From NCBI GenBank assembly GCA_947646735.1, contig CANTFK010000222.1, positions 1 through 64,000 of the forward strand: 64,000 nt of DNA, in the 5' to 3' direction. Each line of letters opens with the position of its first letter. Within the stretch, counting starts at the first letter, position 1. The translations under genes were made by a program, and so were the position numbers. The stretch is from Peronospora farinosa. Taxonomy: Eukaryota > Oomycota > Peronosporomycetes > Peronosporales > Peronosporaceae. Under the pieces are notes generated by a model. It did not search any database. It was not told where the DNA came from and saw only the letters and a program-made list of their open reading frames with translations. Positions 39,610 through 50,069 of this stretch are shown here, piece after piece.

Positions 39610-40990
39610 GCTCTTCTTCACTGCTTCAAAAGCGGCTTGGTGCTCGGGACGCCACAACCACGTGTGGTCTTTCTTCATGAGTGACGACAAAGCTGAAAAG
39701 AACCAGCATAATCCTTCGTATACTCGTGCAAATTATAAGCCAAGCCATGGCGCAACTCCGTAGGGTTCTTGGGTGGGGGCCAAGAACATACGACACCTTC
39801 TCTGGATCAGCTCGAACTCCCGATTTACTCACATAGTAGCCCAGCAACCGAATCTATGGTGTACAAAAGACACATTTCTTGAGATTCGCGTACAATTTGT
39901 TGTCTCGCATAACTTGGACCATCTGCTTCAGGTGTTGAAGGTGAACTTGGACATCGTTGAAGTTTCCCCTTAGCGCGACTGTGGACGAAAATGTTGTCAA
40001 AATAACTTGGGGCAAAGTTTCGAAGAGGTCTCAACACTTGAGACACCATACGATTGAAAGTGGCCGGAGCGTTCTTCAATACTTGTGGCATTACCAGCCA
40101 CTCCCATAACATGCCACTCGGGGTGCTCACCGCGGTGAGTGGGATATCGCTCGGTCGCATCAAAATCTGATAAAAGCCATCGGTCAAGTCGATGGCACTG
40201 AAGATGACACTACCTGACATGGAATTCAGCACCATGTCCTTCCTGGGAATTGGCGTTTGCGCAGGAATAGTGGCATCATTCAACTCATTGAACGCATGCA
40301 CTATCCGCCAGCCTCCCGTAGCCTTCTTTACGCAGAAGGTTGGACTCGAATGTGGTGAGATACTCTCCCGCACATGACCCGCTTTGCAAGGGCCTTCAAA
40401 GAATGCGTCAATAGTTTCGACTTGATCTCGAGGCAACGGCCACTGCCGTGTCACACAATACTTCAATCCTGGCACGAAATCAATCTCGTGCCGAACACCA
40501 CGGTCCGCAGGAAGTTCAGCCTGGATCTTGTCCGGGAACACGTCTGCATACTCACGAGAAATGTCGTATACAAGGTTACCAGACTCTCGCAGGGCCTCCC
40601 ATGACTGTGACGCAAACCTTTCTTCACGCACTGAACTTGGCTTAGCGCTTCGATGACGCTTCGCATGCTCCTCGTTTGCCACGGTAACCACCTCGTTGGT
40701 GGTTAGACACACTTGTGTCCATAGTGTCTCTTTCAAGGTCACGTAAAAAAAGCTTCCAGGAAAGCCCTGGAAGGATTGTAATGGAAGACGCATCACGAGG
40801 TGAACTCGCAACTTCAATGTATTGGAGTCTTTGTGGACTCCTTTCTACGTATACGATAGCGTGGACACATTGTAACGCTGAATTCTCAATGCTGTTGTCC
40901 TCATCGTACTTCGAGTCACTACTCGAAGCTAACGAACCGCAGTCAGGTGATAAATTATCACCCCCCTCTAGGCAGCGGATGTCCTCATTT
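39610..40990 (-). pseudogene. Ty3/gypsy reverse transcriptase (family B), decayed
   Basis: The longest open piece is 40817-39825. In order it shows the pre-RT segment ending EYADVFPD, the H-E-I-D-F-V-P-G entry motif, CVKKATGGWRIVHAFNELN, IPRKDMV, FSAIDLTDGFYQI, WLVMPQVLKNAPATFNRMV and the catalytic box. The box reads F-D-N-I (39993-39998), so the second catalytic aspartate is Asn. A shifted frame continues as LGYYVSKSGVRADPEK (39847-39780) and WLWRPEHQAAFEAVKKSL (about 39660-39610), the RT connection before RNase H. Upstream, 41040-40700 in another frame holds the conserved YIEVASS segment. At least two frameshifts plus the Asn make it inactive. RNase H and integrase are absent; sequence passes within 200 bp into the LTR. 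Confidence 0.88.
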
Positions 40991-41783
40991 ATAATGCCGG
41001 AATCACTAGACGGGAGTAGCTCAAAATTGACCGTCGACACTTGACGCGGGAGCTTTTTCTCGTCCGCCGGAACCCGTGTGGGAGCCCCTGCACAGCCACA
41101 ATGTGCCCATGTGGGAACCTCAATTCGACCACAGTGGGTGATGATGGGAAATCCGGTTTGACCATCATGCTCTCGTGTAGGTACTCCTGTCCGTCCACGT
41201 CACACTCGTTGGCGAGCTCATGCTCGTCTTTACAATGCTCTTGTGGGAGCTTCTGCTCAACCACAATATGTGCCGATGGGAACCCCGGTTCAACCACTGC
41301 ATTCACGTGCGGAAACCCCTGTTCAACCGCGTTAATGACGCACGGGAACCCCTGTTCGACCGCGTTTTTCTCGCTGTGTAGAGAGGAGTCGCTGCCACTT
41401 GTGTCTCGAAGAACAGCACAAGCAGTGCAGAGAAGGCCATCGCTCGCTCTGTGCACCGCCAGCGTTGTGTAAATACGACCCACGACTGTGACGCTCGGCC
41501 AGTAACTTGGAGATACCAAGAGATGGGTAAACACCTCACTGACGTCGAACTTGCGTCGACGTCTCACTGATCTGGCTAAACAATTGATCTGGGGCTTATA
41601 ATGTGCCAACCATGGCATGCCCAGTATGCAATCGAATGCATCATTCATCGCGATCACCAAAAAATCATCATTACATCGAGAAACGTCAAACGTGTACGGC
41701 AACGATACTTCGCGCCGCGATTCGCAGTGTGGTTCCCATCTGTCAACTTGACGACGACTCAGCTATATCCATCACGGACTTAG
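40989..41783 (-). pseudogene. Gypsy protease C-terminal half and repetitive linker (family B)
   Basis: Minus-strand frame (main ORF 41702-40989) beginning LPYTFDVSRCNDDFLV, followed by the retropepsin-like DCILGMPWLAHYKP block and RSVRRRRKFDVSEVFTHLL. It matches the plus-strand protease at 58.4-58.6 kb almost block for block. After the protease comes a hydrophilic linker of degenerate units of about 10-12 residues built on VEQxxP (VEQGFP twice, VEPGFP, VEQKLP, VKPDFP, VELRFP). The catalytic DSGA half is missing here; the sequence upstream of about 41790 is unrelated to family B. Frame shifts near 41040 disconnect it from RT. Confidence 0.8.
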
Positions 41784-41925
41784 ATGCTGGTAGGCAGCAT
41801 CGATGAACAGATTCACGAAAGAGATTATTCGCTGCTCGTAAGGGAACCACACATTTTCATGTTGATTGATCATTGGTCCATATTGAACTTTAGGCCCCAA
41901 TAATGAATCAATAATAAATTTTTAC

Positions 41926-41950
41926 GCTGTGCCCGCTATTCGGGCACAGC
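41926..41950. other. Perfect 10-bp hairpin at an element junction
   Basis: GCTGTGCCCG, loop CTATT, CGGGCACAGC. It lies in AT-rich sequence (41800-41990) where family-B protease sequence stops and family-A protease/linker starts. No coding assignment for 41790-41905. Confidence 0.7.
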
Positions 41951-41959
41951 ACCCTACAT

Positions 41960-42674
41960 ATATAATTTTTTTTATTCCATGTGTAATGTGGCCCATTACA
42001 ACCATTAAATGCCACAGGCTTTCGACTCTGTGGAGGAATATTGAACGCATGACTACTTGTCATCGTCCCATTTACTACACCAGTCTCCTCGATCTGGGTA
42101 GGATTTTCTGTCATCAGAATTTCTGTCAGGACACTTCCAACTACTCCAGGCTCAACGAGCTGTGCCGATTGACATACCGTCATCGCACCCTCGACTGTGC
42201 TGGACACAGCAGTGATCGCATAAGCCTCTCGCAGGAGCACATCCTTTTCGGTGTCTTGCGTAGAGCTAGCGACTGTGCGTGTACGCCAGTCTATCCATGG
42301 TTGGTGTTAAGCCAACCAAGGCATGCCTAGGATGAGGTCACACGGACTCTACATACCTAGCACTGTGAGCTTCTCTTTACAAGAGAAGTCACTAAAGCTG
42401 AAGCCGACTTTAACTTGAACTCCCTCTGGCATTACGAAAGCGCCGTTCGCTAAACAAACGGTCGCCTCTTCTCGCTTGCCATCCTGACAAAGCGACTCAT
42501 AACTCGCCGGACTCTTTTCAGAGCCGCGAGTTTCACAAAATTCTGTAATGCACCCGAATCCACGAGAAGGGTCATCACTTGGTCATAGCCTCGTACTCGA
42601 GCGCTATAGATCAAAAGAGTTGAGGTCCTACCTTTCGGAACCTCAGGGACTATGCTACCCATTTGTTCGATCAC
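41960..42674 (-). pseudogene. Gypsy aspartic protease (family A), decayed
   Basis: ORF 42674-42450 contains LLVDSGALQNFV, the D-S-G-A active-site loop of retropepsin-like proteases. A shifted frame to about 42300 gives the CDLILGMPWL block, with a TAG just before it. ORF 42240-41908 continues as a Thr/Val-rich linker. It is a different protease from the one at 41.0-41.8 kb: both copies of the LGMPWL block are present on this strand, so two elements are joined here. Inactive through stops and shifts. Confidence 0.75.
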
Positions 42675-43568
42675 TCTGAACTTAGGTGTAGCTTCAAAGA
42701 CTGCGACAGTAGGGCATCCCGCCTCTACTGTTCTCCCGCAATTCCCTACCCATATTGGGCACGTGCTGAACCCGTGCGTCGCGCACGCTGGTTCTTCGCA
42801 CCTCCCTTCGGGATGGGAGACCTTTTGCTGGCTGCCTTAGCACCATCAGCAAGTTTGGCATAGCAGAGAGCCATCATATGGCCGCACTAAACGCACCACG
42901 TATGCATTGCTTAACTCCATTGGAGTGGCATCCGAACTCTCGGCCGACGGCTTATAATAAGCTGTCGCCGAGGCACTGTTGTAAGATTTCTCCTCACCCA
43001 TGGCAATTTTAATTTCCTCCTCCATCGTCTCTGGCACCTTTCTAAAAAAAGGCCTGAAGCGATGGGCCGTGCCGTAGTCCATTCATGAACGTTGGCCCCT
43101 TCATGTGTTCCGATATCGGACCCACAAAAATGGACGCATACAGCGAACGCATCTCCTGCACATACTTTTGCAGAGATCGTTTCGCCTGTCGTGATCCAAA
43201 GAAGCGCGCCTAAACAACACTTCATCTTTAGGCGTCTGGTACATGGCGCGAATCTTTGATCCAAAGATCGCCCATGATATTACCGCATCGACATCGGCAT
43301 TTGCCATAATCGCAGAGTAAGTTCATTCTGACGCTTTTCCACGCAAATTTTACATGGCATACGAAACCATCCTAGTGTCGTCTTCGATGAGCTGCGCCAT
43401 AACGCATTGCTCCACGGCTATAAGCCAGTGGACAATCGTATGTAAGGCAGTCCCATCAAACTTCGGAGGGTCCATCCGAATGGGCCTCAATTTAGCAGAC
43501 CGAACAGATAGCGTCTTAATAGTTCTTTTGAGCGCCTCCGGTCCGAGCTTGCTCACACAAAAGCTCAT
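42675..43568 (-). pseudogene. Gypsy gag (family A), decayed
   Basis: ORF 43568-43350 carries the start of the retrotransposon gag domain: PPKFDGT, then VHWLIAVEQCVMAQLIEDDTR. A shifted frame then gives LRGKASE, and 43307-43101 gives MANADVDAVISW and YQTPKDEVLFRR. Further shifted pieces end in FFRKVPETMEEEIKIAMGEE (43050-42990). Near 42900-42850 another frame shows C-V-stop-C-G-H-M-M-A-L-C, a degenerate CCHC zinc knuckle. Upstream is the family-A LTR at 43880-44510; downstream is the family-A protease. At least three frameshifts. Confidence 0.8.
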
Positions 43569-43879
43569 CCTGAGTCTTACTGATAGAATTAGCCGTTGCT
43601 TGTTGTTTGCCTCGGAAGCATTCTGCGCTGTACGAGCACAAACGCCTCGAATTGCTCCAATTGAGCAACATGTTGCTCAGGAGGAAAGTTCGAGAGGTTG
43701 GCCAGGGATTGTTCACCAAGCCCTGCACCAAGTGCTCTGTCAACTCTCTACGATGTAAGAAGAGGTGAGGAAAATCTCTCTAATCTACATTGAGGGACAT
43801 CCACACGCACGCTCAGAGAGACGGCCGTGGAAAGGACGGGCAGAACTTGGTCCCAGCCGTCGTCAGCGTCGTCGTCATA

Positions 43880-44510
43880 ATAGTCCTTCCAATTTTAGAC
43901 GGGCACTCCGTAAAGAAGCTGCCACGTACTACGCGGAAATACCTTCAAGCAGCGCGAGGAAGAGTTTATACCGTCTCACCTACGCGTGCAGTGGTGGTGG
44001 TGTTGGCCGGTGCTAAAAGCGCTGTATTAATTGTTGCCGGTCACTTTGAAGCTAATTGCGCAACGAACTGCTAAGACAAGAGCTACACTTACGACACGCA
44101 GAAGCTTATACAGCTTCTCGTGCGCGGTGTGCGATGTTTATAGATTCAAGACTAAATTATATATTTAATAAAATTTTAACTAAATATAAATTTTACCAAT
44201 GAATGGCTAATATGTAATGATGGGTGCCATCTCTATAGATGCGCATCCCAACGTTGCGAGCTTAAGATATATATTTAAGCTCGCAGGTGACGTCCATCTG
44301 TGACGTCACCATGACGCCTAATCCCAACTGGCGTCATCCTCGTTGAATGTGAGTGTATCCATGGATATCACATTCACGAGGGTGGGTCACATTGATATGC
44401 CATGGCAGGCCTAAGGTACTTCGTACCTATAAAGGCCTGCCCATTAAGTATTCGATACTTAACGTACCGTGTAACTTTAAGCCCATTACACGTCGTGTAA
44501 TCCCGTTACA
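43880..44510 (-). mobile_element. LTR-A, 5' LTR of the minus-strand family-A element
   Basis: On the minus strand it starts TGTAACGGG at 44510. It is a diverged inverted copy of 52473-53060, sharing many blocks (GACGTCACC, GCGAGCTTAA, CGCGTAGTACGTGGCAGC, CTTCCTCGCGCTGC, CCGGCAACAATT). It sits upstream of gag in the same orientation, as a 5' LTR should. The 3' boundary near 43880 is where similarity to the other copy ends. The leader 43569-43880 shows nothing else recognisable. The open frames 43765-44074 (plus) lie on the LTR and are not genes. Confidence 0.75.
44256..44501. repeat. Train of seven consecutive hairpins in LTR-A U3
   Basis: Inverted repeats one after another. 44256-44284 has GCGAGCTTAA arms (10 bp). 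44286-44310 has GGTGACGT arms. 44311-44337 has ATGACGCC arms. 44344-44376 has TGAATGTGA arms enclosing the 12-bp palindrome TATCCATGGATA. 44405-44440 has GCAGGCCT arms enclosing AGGTAC/GTACCT. 44444-44462 has TTAAGTAT arms. 44485-44501 has ATTACACG arms. Several are kept in the inverted copy: 52668-52696, 52642-52666 and 52526-52540. Confidence 0.85.
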
Positions 44511-45400
44511 GTATATATGTGGGTCATATGATGACCACTCTATTCAGCTTGACTATGAAGCGGGATCGTCAGTTCGTTATTTGCACTTGCCGATGGGACT
44601 AGATCCCAGAGTTTAACGAAATTGTTGAAGTTAATGTTGGGCGACGTCAGATTCAAGTAGCATCTAATTTTTTATGTATCATTTGCGTTTTTGACTAAAC
44701 TGCTGTGTGCGTGGTGTGCAAAAACTTCGCTCAGGATGAGCAAGCTAATCTCCGTAAAGCACTGGCACTTGTCGTTTTACAACGCCAGATCCTCAATGCT
44801 CAATGTCCGCGAGCATAAGATACAAAATTACCAACTGCCTCTCTTGTCACTACGCAGTATTTGCAAAGCAGCAACAAGTTCATATAGCCACACTGTCATG
44901 GCTCACCAACAGGCTTGAGTTTAAATAACTCAGAAGGTGTGGCCTCCGCCGGACACCTACTGCCACCTTGGCAACTCTCATGACGCTCATGGATCTTCAA
45001 AATTTCAATTACGATTGGTGAGGCTATGCTTGAAAACACGAGTTGCTAGGCTCCAAGCACTTGCGTTATCAAACGGCCAGCAAATGAGAGCTACAAGGCT
45101 TCGACCGCACCGCCGAGTGACTAGATTGCAATGGGCGGCTTATTGAAAATGTACAACATGCTTATTATGTTGACAAAATAGTGTCTGTTTTAATGAGAAT
45201 GCGAAAATATTATTATTAATGAAAGTAGTAAAATGATATCATCTATCCTAAGCTTGCAGTACTTCTCGACACCCTCATTAAAATCTTTTTTCTTACCGTT
45301 TTAATCAAAACCGTTTGTATACCATCCAACAAAGGTGTTTTATGATCCTCCCAGAGCATCAAACAGGTTAGCGGGGATTCGTTTCGTAGTGATGCCTCAA
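44511..45400. other. No recognisable gene
   Basis: Open frames at 44691-44918 and 44937-45146 lack recognisable motifs. One plus-strand frame (near 44700-44860) reads DEQANLRKALALVVLQRQ, faintly like a gag N-terminus, but too short to assign. The rest is AT-rich. Confidence 0.5.
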
Positions 45401-45406
45401 CACGCA

Positions 45407-46870
45407 TTATTCACCACGTGAACGTTGCCTGTCACGTGTATCATCAAAGGAAGACTCCGATTTCCGTTTTGATAGGTAATTTGGCGTAAGAGCATTCAGG
45501 CGGTCACGAAATAGGTTGGTCGTTGTAGCAATGTTTTGCGAATTCTGCTTATAGTATAGTTGTTTTATACTCTTCTCTAGTGCCGTGACCTTAGACCGTT
45601 CATCCAGCTGCATTCCAAATTTGTATGATTCCAAGTACGTTTTCAATGCTGTTAAACTTAGTGCTGGAAACTCGGGATCATCCGGCCTCTTGAAAAGGTC
45701 GAAAACATCAGCAGGAGAGATGGGAGGCTTTGCATAAGCCCATGACCTGAAAATCTCGCCTAGTATTTGCCTTTTAATACCCTGCTTCGGATACGAATCC
45801 AATATAGGTAAGACCTTCATCAACCACATTTCTTCGAACTGAGGCACAACATCACCCAGAGTTTTGCGACTTTGTGGGTACAAGTCGTTGTAGGCGACTA
45901 AGTAAGTAATCCAGTCTTTTGCCAAATTTGAGCCCGTTAACAGATCGTCTTCTTCAACTTTCATCTCTTTGTAAATATCGTCTGGATTCCGCATCTCATG
46001 TAGCCACTTCAATGAAGATTCATCTGGTGTGTCTCTTAAGGAAACGAGATGTTTCAAGAAGAGAGTAGCCCGCTCTTCGTTTCCGCATAAAGCCGTTAGT
46101 GTTTCTTTAAGCGTATCTTGAAAGTTGTAGTGGCCCGTGTTGTCCAAGTATTTCATGACAAAATTCCACCTTTCCAGATTCATGCTGATCAAAAGACTAT
46201 TCGCCTCTTTGTCCATCGCTTTGTGAAGTCCCAGCACTTGGAATAGAGTGTCTACTGATCCTTTGTTACCAAACCAAGCCAAGCCTGAAGACGTTCAGTG
46301 CTGGATATCGACACGATTTCAAACGCTGTCGGTTTCCGGCTATTCAGGAATTTTTTGAGGTCTTTAATTTTGCGATCTTCTTGCAGATCCAGGAGCGGCT
46401 CTTGTTGCTTCTGATTCGCGTCAATAAGCGTTATTTCGACGTTGTTCAGACTATCTTTCCGGCTATCCATCAATACCTTTTCTGATTTTTTTTGGCCTTA
46501 TCCAATTCGTCTTTATACGACTGAGAAATCTGACCCCAATTGCGATCCCAATTGTTCAGCAACGTAGACAGTTCCCTTCTTCTATATTCGTTATGAAGTG
46601 GCCCCAATAATTGGTCCCAACTATACACCACCTTGGTTTTCGTCGCCAATAACTCGCTTGTTTCCCCTACGATTCCTTTAAGTTCACCTGGTATGTCGCC
46701 AGCCCTCTCGTCTTCGTCGGATCCAAGCTCATCCGACCCCAAATGTTTTTTTTGGGCACTTCACGTAGAGAGCGAGGTGATTTGGCGATGCTACGGGATG
46801 GCGCAGCAAGCGAATGAGAGACTCGACAGGCAGCAATAGCCATACATAGCGTGGTGAAGTGAAGGTGCAT
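45407..46870 (-). pseudogene. RXLR-type secreted effector, broken by frameshifts
   Basis: The first piece (46870-46667) begins with a hydrophobic secretion signal of about 22 residues (LHFTTLCMAIAACRV region). R-S-L-R follows at residues 33-36 (near 46774-46763), in the usual place for an oomycete RXLR motif. The next piece, in another frame (46742-46470), has acidic D-E-D-E-R near 46718-46704, the dEER-like element. The body continues in 46473-46252 and 46282-45407, an alpha-helical, Trp/Leu/Tyr-rich C-terminal domain as in WY/LWY effectors (motifs AWFGNKGSVDTLF, LERWNFVMKYL, FRSWAY). Total span is about 1.46 kb, within the size range of long RXLR effectors. Three frame changes are needed: at T8 runs 46746-46753 and 46486-46493, and in a GGCTTGGCTTGG stretch near 46275. 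The first two sit in homopolymers, so assembly error is a live alternative. Family role: delivery into the plant host cell to modulate immunity. The specific target is unknown. No joined sequence is given. Confidence 0.75.
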
Positions 46871-48055
46871 AATTGTAGATGCCTTGGTAGAGTTCTTATG
46901 CTGATCGAGGATGATGGAAAGTGACGAAAAGGGAATAAGTCTCTCGAATCGTCAGGTATACGGTTCAATATCTGTCGTACTTTTGAATGAAGGCAGTTTA
47001 CGGATGGGCAAATAGCACTTGTAATTCGATATATTGTCTGCTAATCTTATTTTCTATACTTTCTTTTATAAAAAGTATATATGAGACTAACAGTTTCTAT
47101 TAAGCAATTTGCATTAGTATTCACTTCTGTGAGGCACACTGATGGCGCGTATGATTAAACACTTCATCAAATAGTTCCAAATTGGATTTCGGCAGTGTCT
47201 AAACGCAAATCGACGTAAATAAAAGATTACGATGTTTGTGAAAGAGTGCTTCGTTTGAAAAGTAGTGAATCACATTATAAGCCCACGATGGACCGTTTAT
47301 CATCCGCATGGAAGAGCCAAGAGTACGACAACCAACGAAATGCCTACGTCAGAGTCATGGCGCAACTGGCTTTGGCGAACTGGCATGTCCGTAGTTTAGG
47401 GACAACGTCTCAGCTTAGCACCCTGTCTTGCCAATCTTGTCGACGCAGAACAGCCAGCAAAAAAGTCCTCTTAGAATAAAGAGAGGACTTTTTACCTCAT
47501 CCATATATGAAAGAAATGATGTATCTCGCTTTAGACATTTCAACTTGTCGAGTGGGATAAGCAATCCAATGTAAAGTTTGTCTAAGCCAATGCAAGGTAC
47601 TTATCTTTTATTTCTGCATGTATTCAACTACTGTGCCGGCTCAGTTCGCTCAAATTGGCCGATACCCAGCCAGAGAGATCACCCTGATCCTTTTTATGAT
47701 CAGTCTCCTGGGTTTTGAAGCCGTCGTCAATGTTGTGCCTTGGGGCTAATTTTACCCGCCTGTATTCTAGCGTGATACCTTTCCCATTTGATTGGTCTTG
47801 ATCGTCGAACTCGTGCGCAGACCTGCAAATCTCTTCACCAGTTGTGTAAGTTGCAATCTCTCTTTATTGCAATCTCTCTACCGTCCAGCTATGCTAGATA
47901 TATAGATATATCTCTTGACACTCAAAGATATATATTACTTAGCTTCGCTCTTCCTGGCTACTGACGACTTTCCTTGCACTGTGCACTTTTCTGACCAAGC
48001 TTTCATCTAGGCGGCTGCAGCTAACCTGCGAACCGCCACCTTGTCACCTATGTCA
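46871..48055. other. Intergenic, upstream of the effector remnant
   Basis: AT-rich, no supported gene. It would contain the effector promoter. A direct repeat of 'ttgcaatctctct' occurs at 47850-47880. The 77-codon ORF 47246-47479 has no motif and ends in the hairpin below. Confidence 0.5.
47460..47493. other. 12-bp inverted repeat ending in T-run
   Basis: AAAAAGTCCTCT, 10-base spacer, AGAGGACTTTTT. Perfect arms. It resembles a bacterial terminator in shape, but the context is eukaryotic and no gene clearly ends here. Confidence 0.6.
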
Positions 48056-48226
48056 CGTTCTGATCTCCGCCGTTTCCCTTCTCCATTGCTTCCCGGTTCG
48101 TCCCTTTGTCGACTCGTCCCGTTCTGATCCCCGCCGTTTCCCTTCTCCATTGTTTCCCGGTTCGTCCCTTTGTCGACTCGTCCTGTTCTGATCCCCGCCG
48201 TTTCCCTTCTCCATTGTTTCCAGGTT
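48056..48226. repeat. 64-bp tandem repeat, about 2.7 copies
   Basis: Copies start at 48056, 48120 and 48184 (cgttctgat.., cgttctgat.., tgttctgat..) and contain ccgccgtttcccttctcc. The period is not a multiple of three, so the minus-strand ORF across it (48392-48048) changes frame with each copy and is not a repeat protein. Confidence 0.9.
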
Positions 48227-48352
48227 TTACCATTGGCATCGGTAAACGGACGTGAGATGTTTTAACGGCTTCAATTTGGGAACATATTACAACAGTGTGA
48301 AAGTTTGGACTCTCGTCGGCATCTACGTCTGTGTCTTCTCTTGACGTGCTTT

Positions 48353-48356
<4 letters not shown>

Positions 48357-48385
<29 letters not shown>
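48357..48385. repeat. (TC)n microsatellite
   Basis: About 14 TC dinucleotides. It gives a run of Arg-Glu on the minus strand in a spurious ORF. Confidence 0.95.
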
Positions 48386-48388
<3 letters not shown>

Positions 48389-48662
48389 TCAAGTGATCAG
48401 AAAGGGCGGAGGTAGAAAATGTCTACTTAGTAGAAGCAGTAGTGCTTCTTGCGCGCTAGTAGCCCACGGTAATCCGTTTGACACGCGCAGCAACGTTTAG
48501 CTGGAGGTCATTGGTCCTCAGGCGAAAGGCACAGGCCGGCCGCGCATGCTGAAGTCGGACGCAAGCGTTATAAGACGCTCGCTCGGCGCTGCATATAAGG
48601 CCCGCAACACGAGCAACGTGTATAAGGACAAGCGTCTCGTTAAATAGGACCCGACATGGTCC

Positions 48663-50013
48663 ATGAAGGATAGGATAGATGATGACTACGATATTTTCAA
48701 TGTGAATGGGTTATTGGACGAGAAGGATGACTCGGAGAAGGAAGGGAGATGGAACAGGGACATTGTCAGCTAACTCCACTTTGGAGGTGGCAAGGGAGAC
48801 GCTGATGCACCCGAATTTGGAGGAAAAGGTGGGAGAGGAAGACATGCAAAGAAGTGATGCAGGAAGTCGTGATGAAGGCAAAACCGTACAAGATGGTGTG
48901 GCAGAGAAACGAACACTCGCAAGAAGTAGGCTACGGACAAATGGGTTGAAGGGTTTGCGGATCATCGTGGACTGCTTAAGTTCTGCCAATGGCGAGTGAT
49001 ACTGGAGGCGACAAATGTCTTTGACAAATGAATGCGGGAACTTGTCTCTAAGGCTAAAAAAATGGAGAGACGAATGTTGCCGAGGGACGCTGTTGCCAAG
49101 GAACGTGACCGTCTTGATCAACTTGAAAAGTAGCGTGTGTTGCGTATGCACAGGACTGATGCTGATGACATTGCCAGCGACGACGCAGGATTGCGCAAGA
49201 GCAAGAAGGGCAAGAAGAGATATAAAAAGGACAAATTTGCAGCTTATCGTGATGCCGCTACCAAAGCCGATCTGGCTGACGTCTACGCGGTTGAAAATCG
49301 TTTTGCTGCTGATGCCGAAGAAGAAAAGGTAGATGAGGACGCTGATGATGGCTATGATGATGAGGAACTGGAGAGCGAATGTGAAAATCCGAGGCAAATC
49401 TGTAAAGATTTCGGACATTGGGATTGATGACAAGGTTCAAATGGAAGATGCACTAAAAGAGGAGGTAGAGGCCGAAAGCGACAACATAATGGAAAGCGAT
49501 TGTAAGAGCCGAGAAGACTGCATTTGAGCTTCCATTCGTGTTTTGCTGCGAAGTGTCATGAAGAGCTGGCAGCAATTCATAAGATGCACGCACGAAAGTC
49601 ATACGAGAAGTGTGGACTTTTCTTGGAGCGCATTGTGACATGCTATACAATTCACGACTGAGTGTGGAATACCAGGTTAATAGGAAGCGTTTTCTCGAGG
49701 TGACTTTGCGCTAGTTCCTAACCTTTGCAGCGCGATTGCTTCACATAGTTCGTAGCTCCTTCTATGAAGGATTTGCGTGCATTTTCCCGATATCCGACAA
49801 TGTTATATCCCCAATGGAGACACTGTTTGGAGAGAGCCTAGTTCGTCGAGTGGTAAGTATACAAGGTACTGCTTCATTATCGCTGCACTTGATGTGGTCA
49901 AAGAAGTGCTGTATGCCATTACTACGCTGTCATCATTCAATGAACTCTTTTTATTCTCTACCTACTGCTACAAGTTTGGCGAAGCAGTTGAAAGACATCA
50001 AGACAAACTGTAA
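48663..50013 (+). pseudogene. NOP14-like nucleolar protein, decayed
   Basis: NOP14 is a U3 snoRNP/90S pre-ribosome factor. Scattered plus-strand pieces fall in the order expected of the family. The first is DDDYDIFNVNGLLDEKDD (48681 on). Then comes DAVAKERDRLDQLEK followed, after a stop, by RVLRMHRTDADD (49090-49160); this resembles the family signature of a basic KE-rich helix then LRRM. An acidic stretch follows (49320-49380). Next is FELPFVFCCEV with EELAAIHKMHARKSYEK and FLERIVTCYTIH (49525-49660, two frames), matching the family's LPF..EEL..I...IQRI block. Last is IFPISDNVISPMETLFGESLV (49779-49840), like the FPTSD..H.V.TP block. At least five breaks. I worked from remembered family patterns, so a search is needed. 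Confidence 0.5.
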
Positions 50014-50069
50014 TCAACGCTGTCATTTGAAACTTCACACACGCTCTAAGTACGTCATTCAGGTATGAA

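Noticed and set aside
43765..44616. Plus-strand ORFs 43765-44074 and 44353-44616
   Set aside because: They lie on LTR-A and its hairpin train and match the reverse strand of the other LTR copy; no protein motif.
47460..47493. Rho-independent terminator
   Set aside because: Shape fits, but the window is eukaryotic and no gene ends there.
48048..48392. Minus ORF with Arg-Glu run
   Set aside because: Produced by the (TC)n tract and the 64-bp tandem repeat, whose period breaks the frame.
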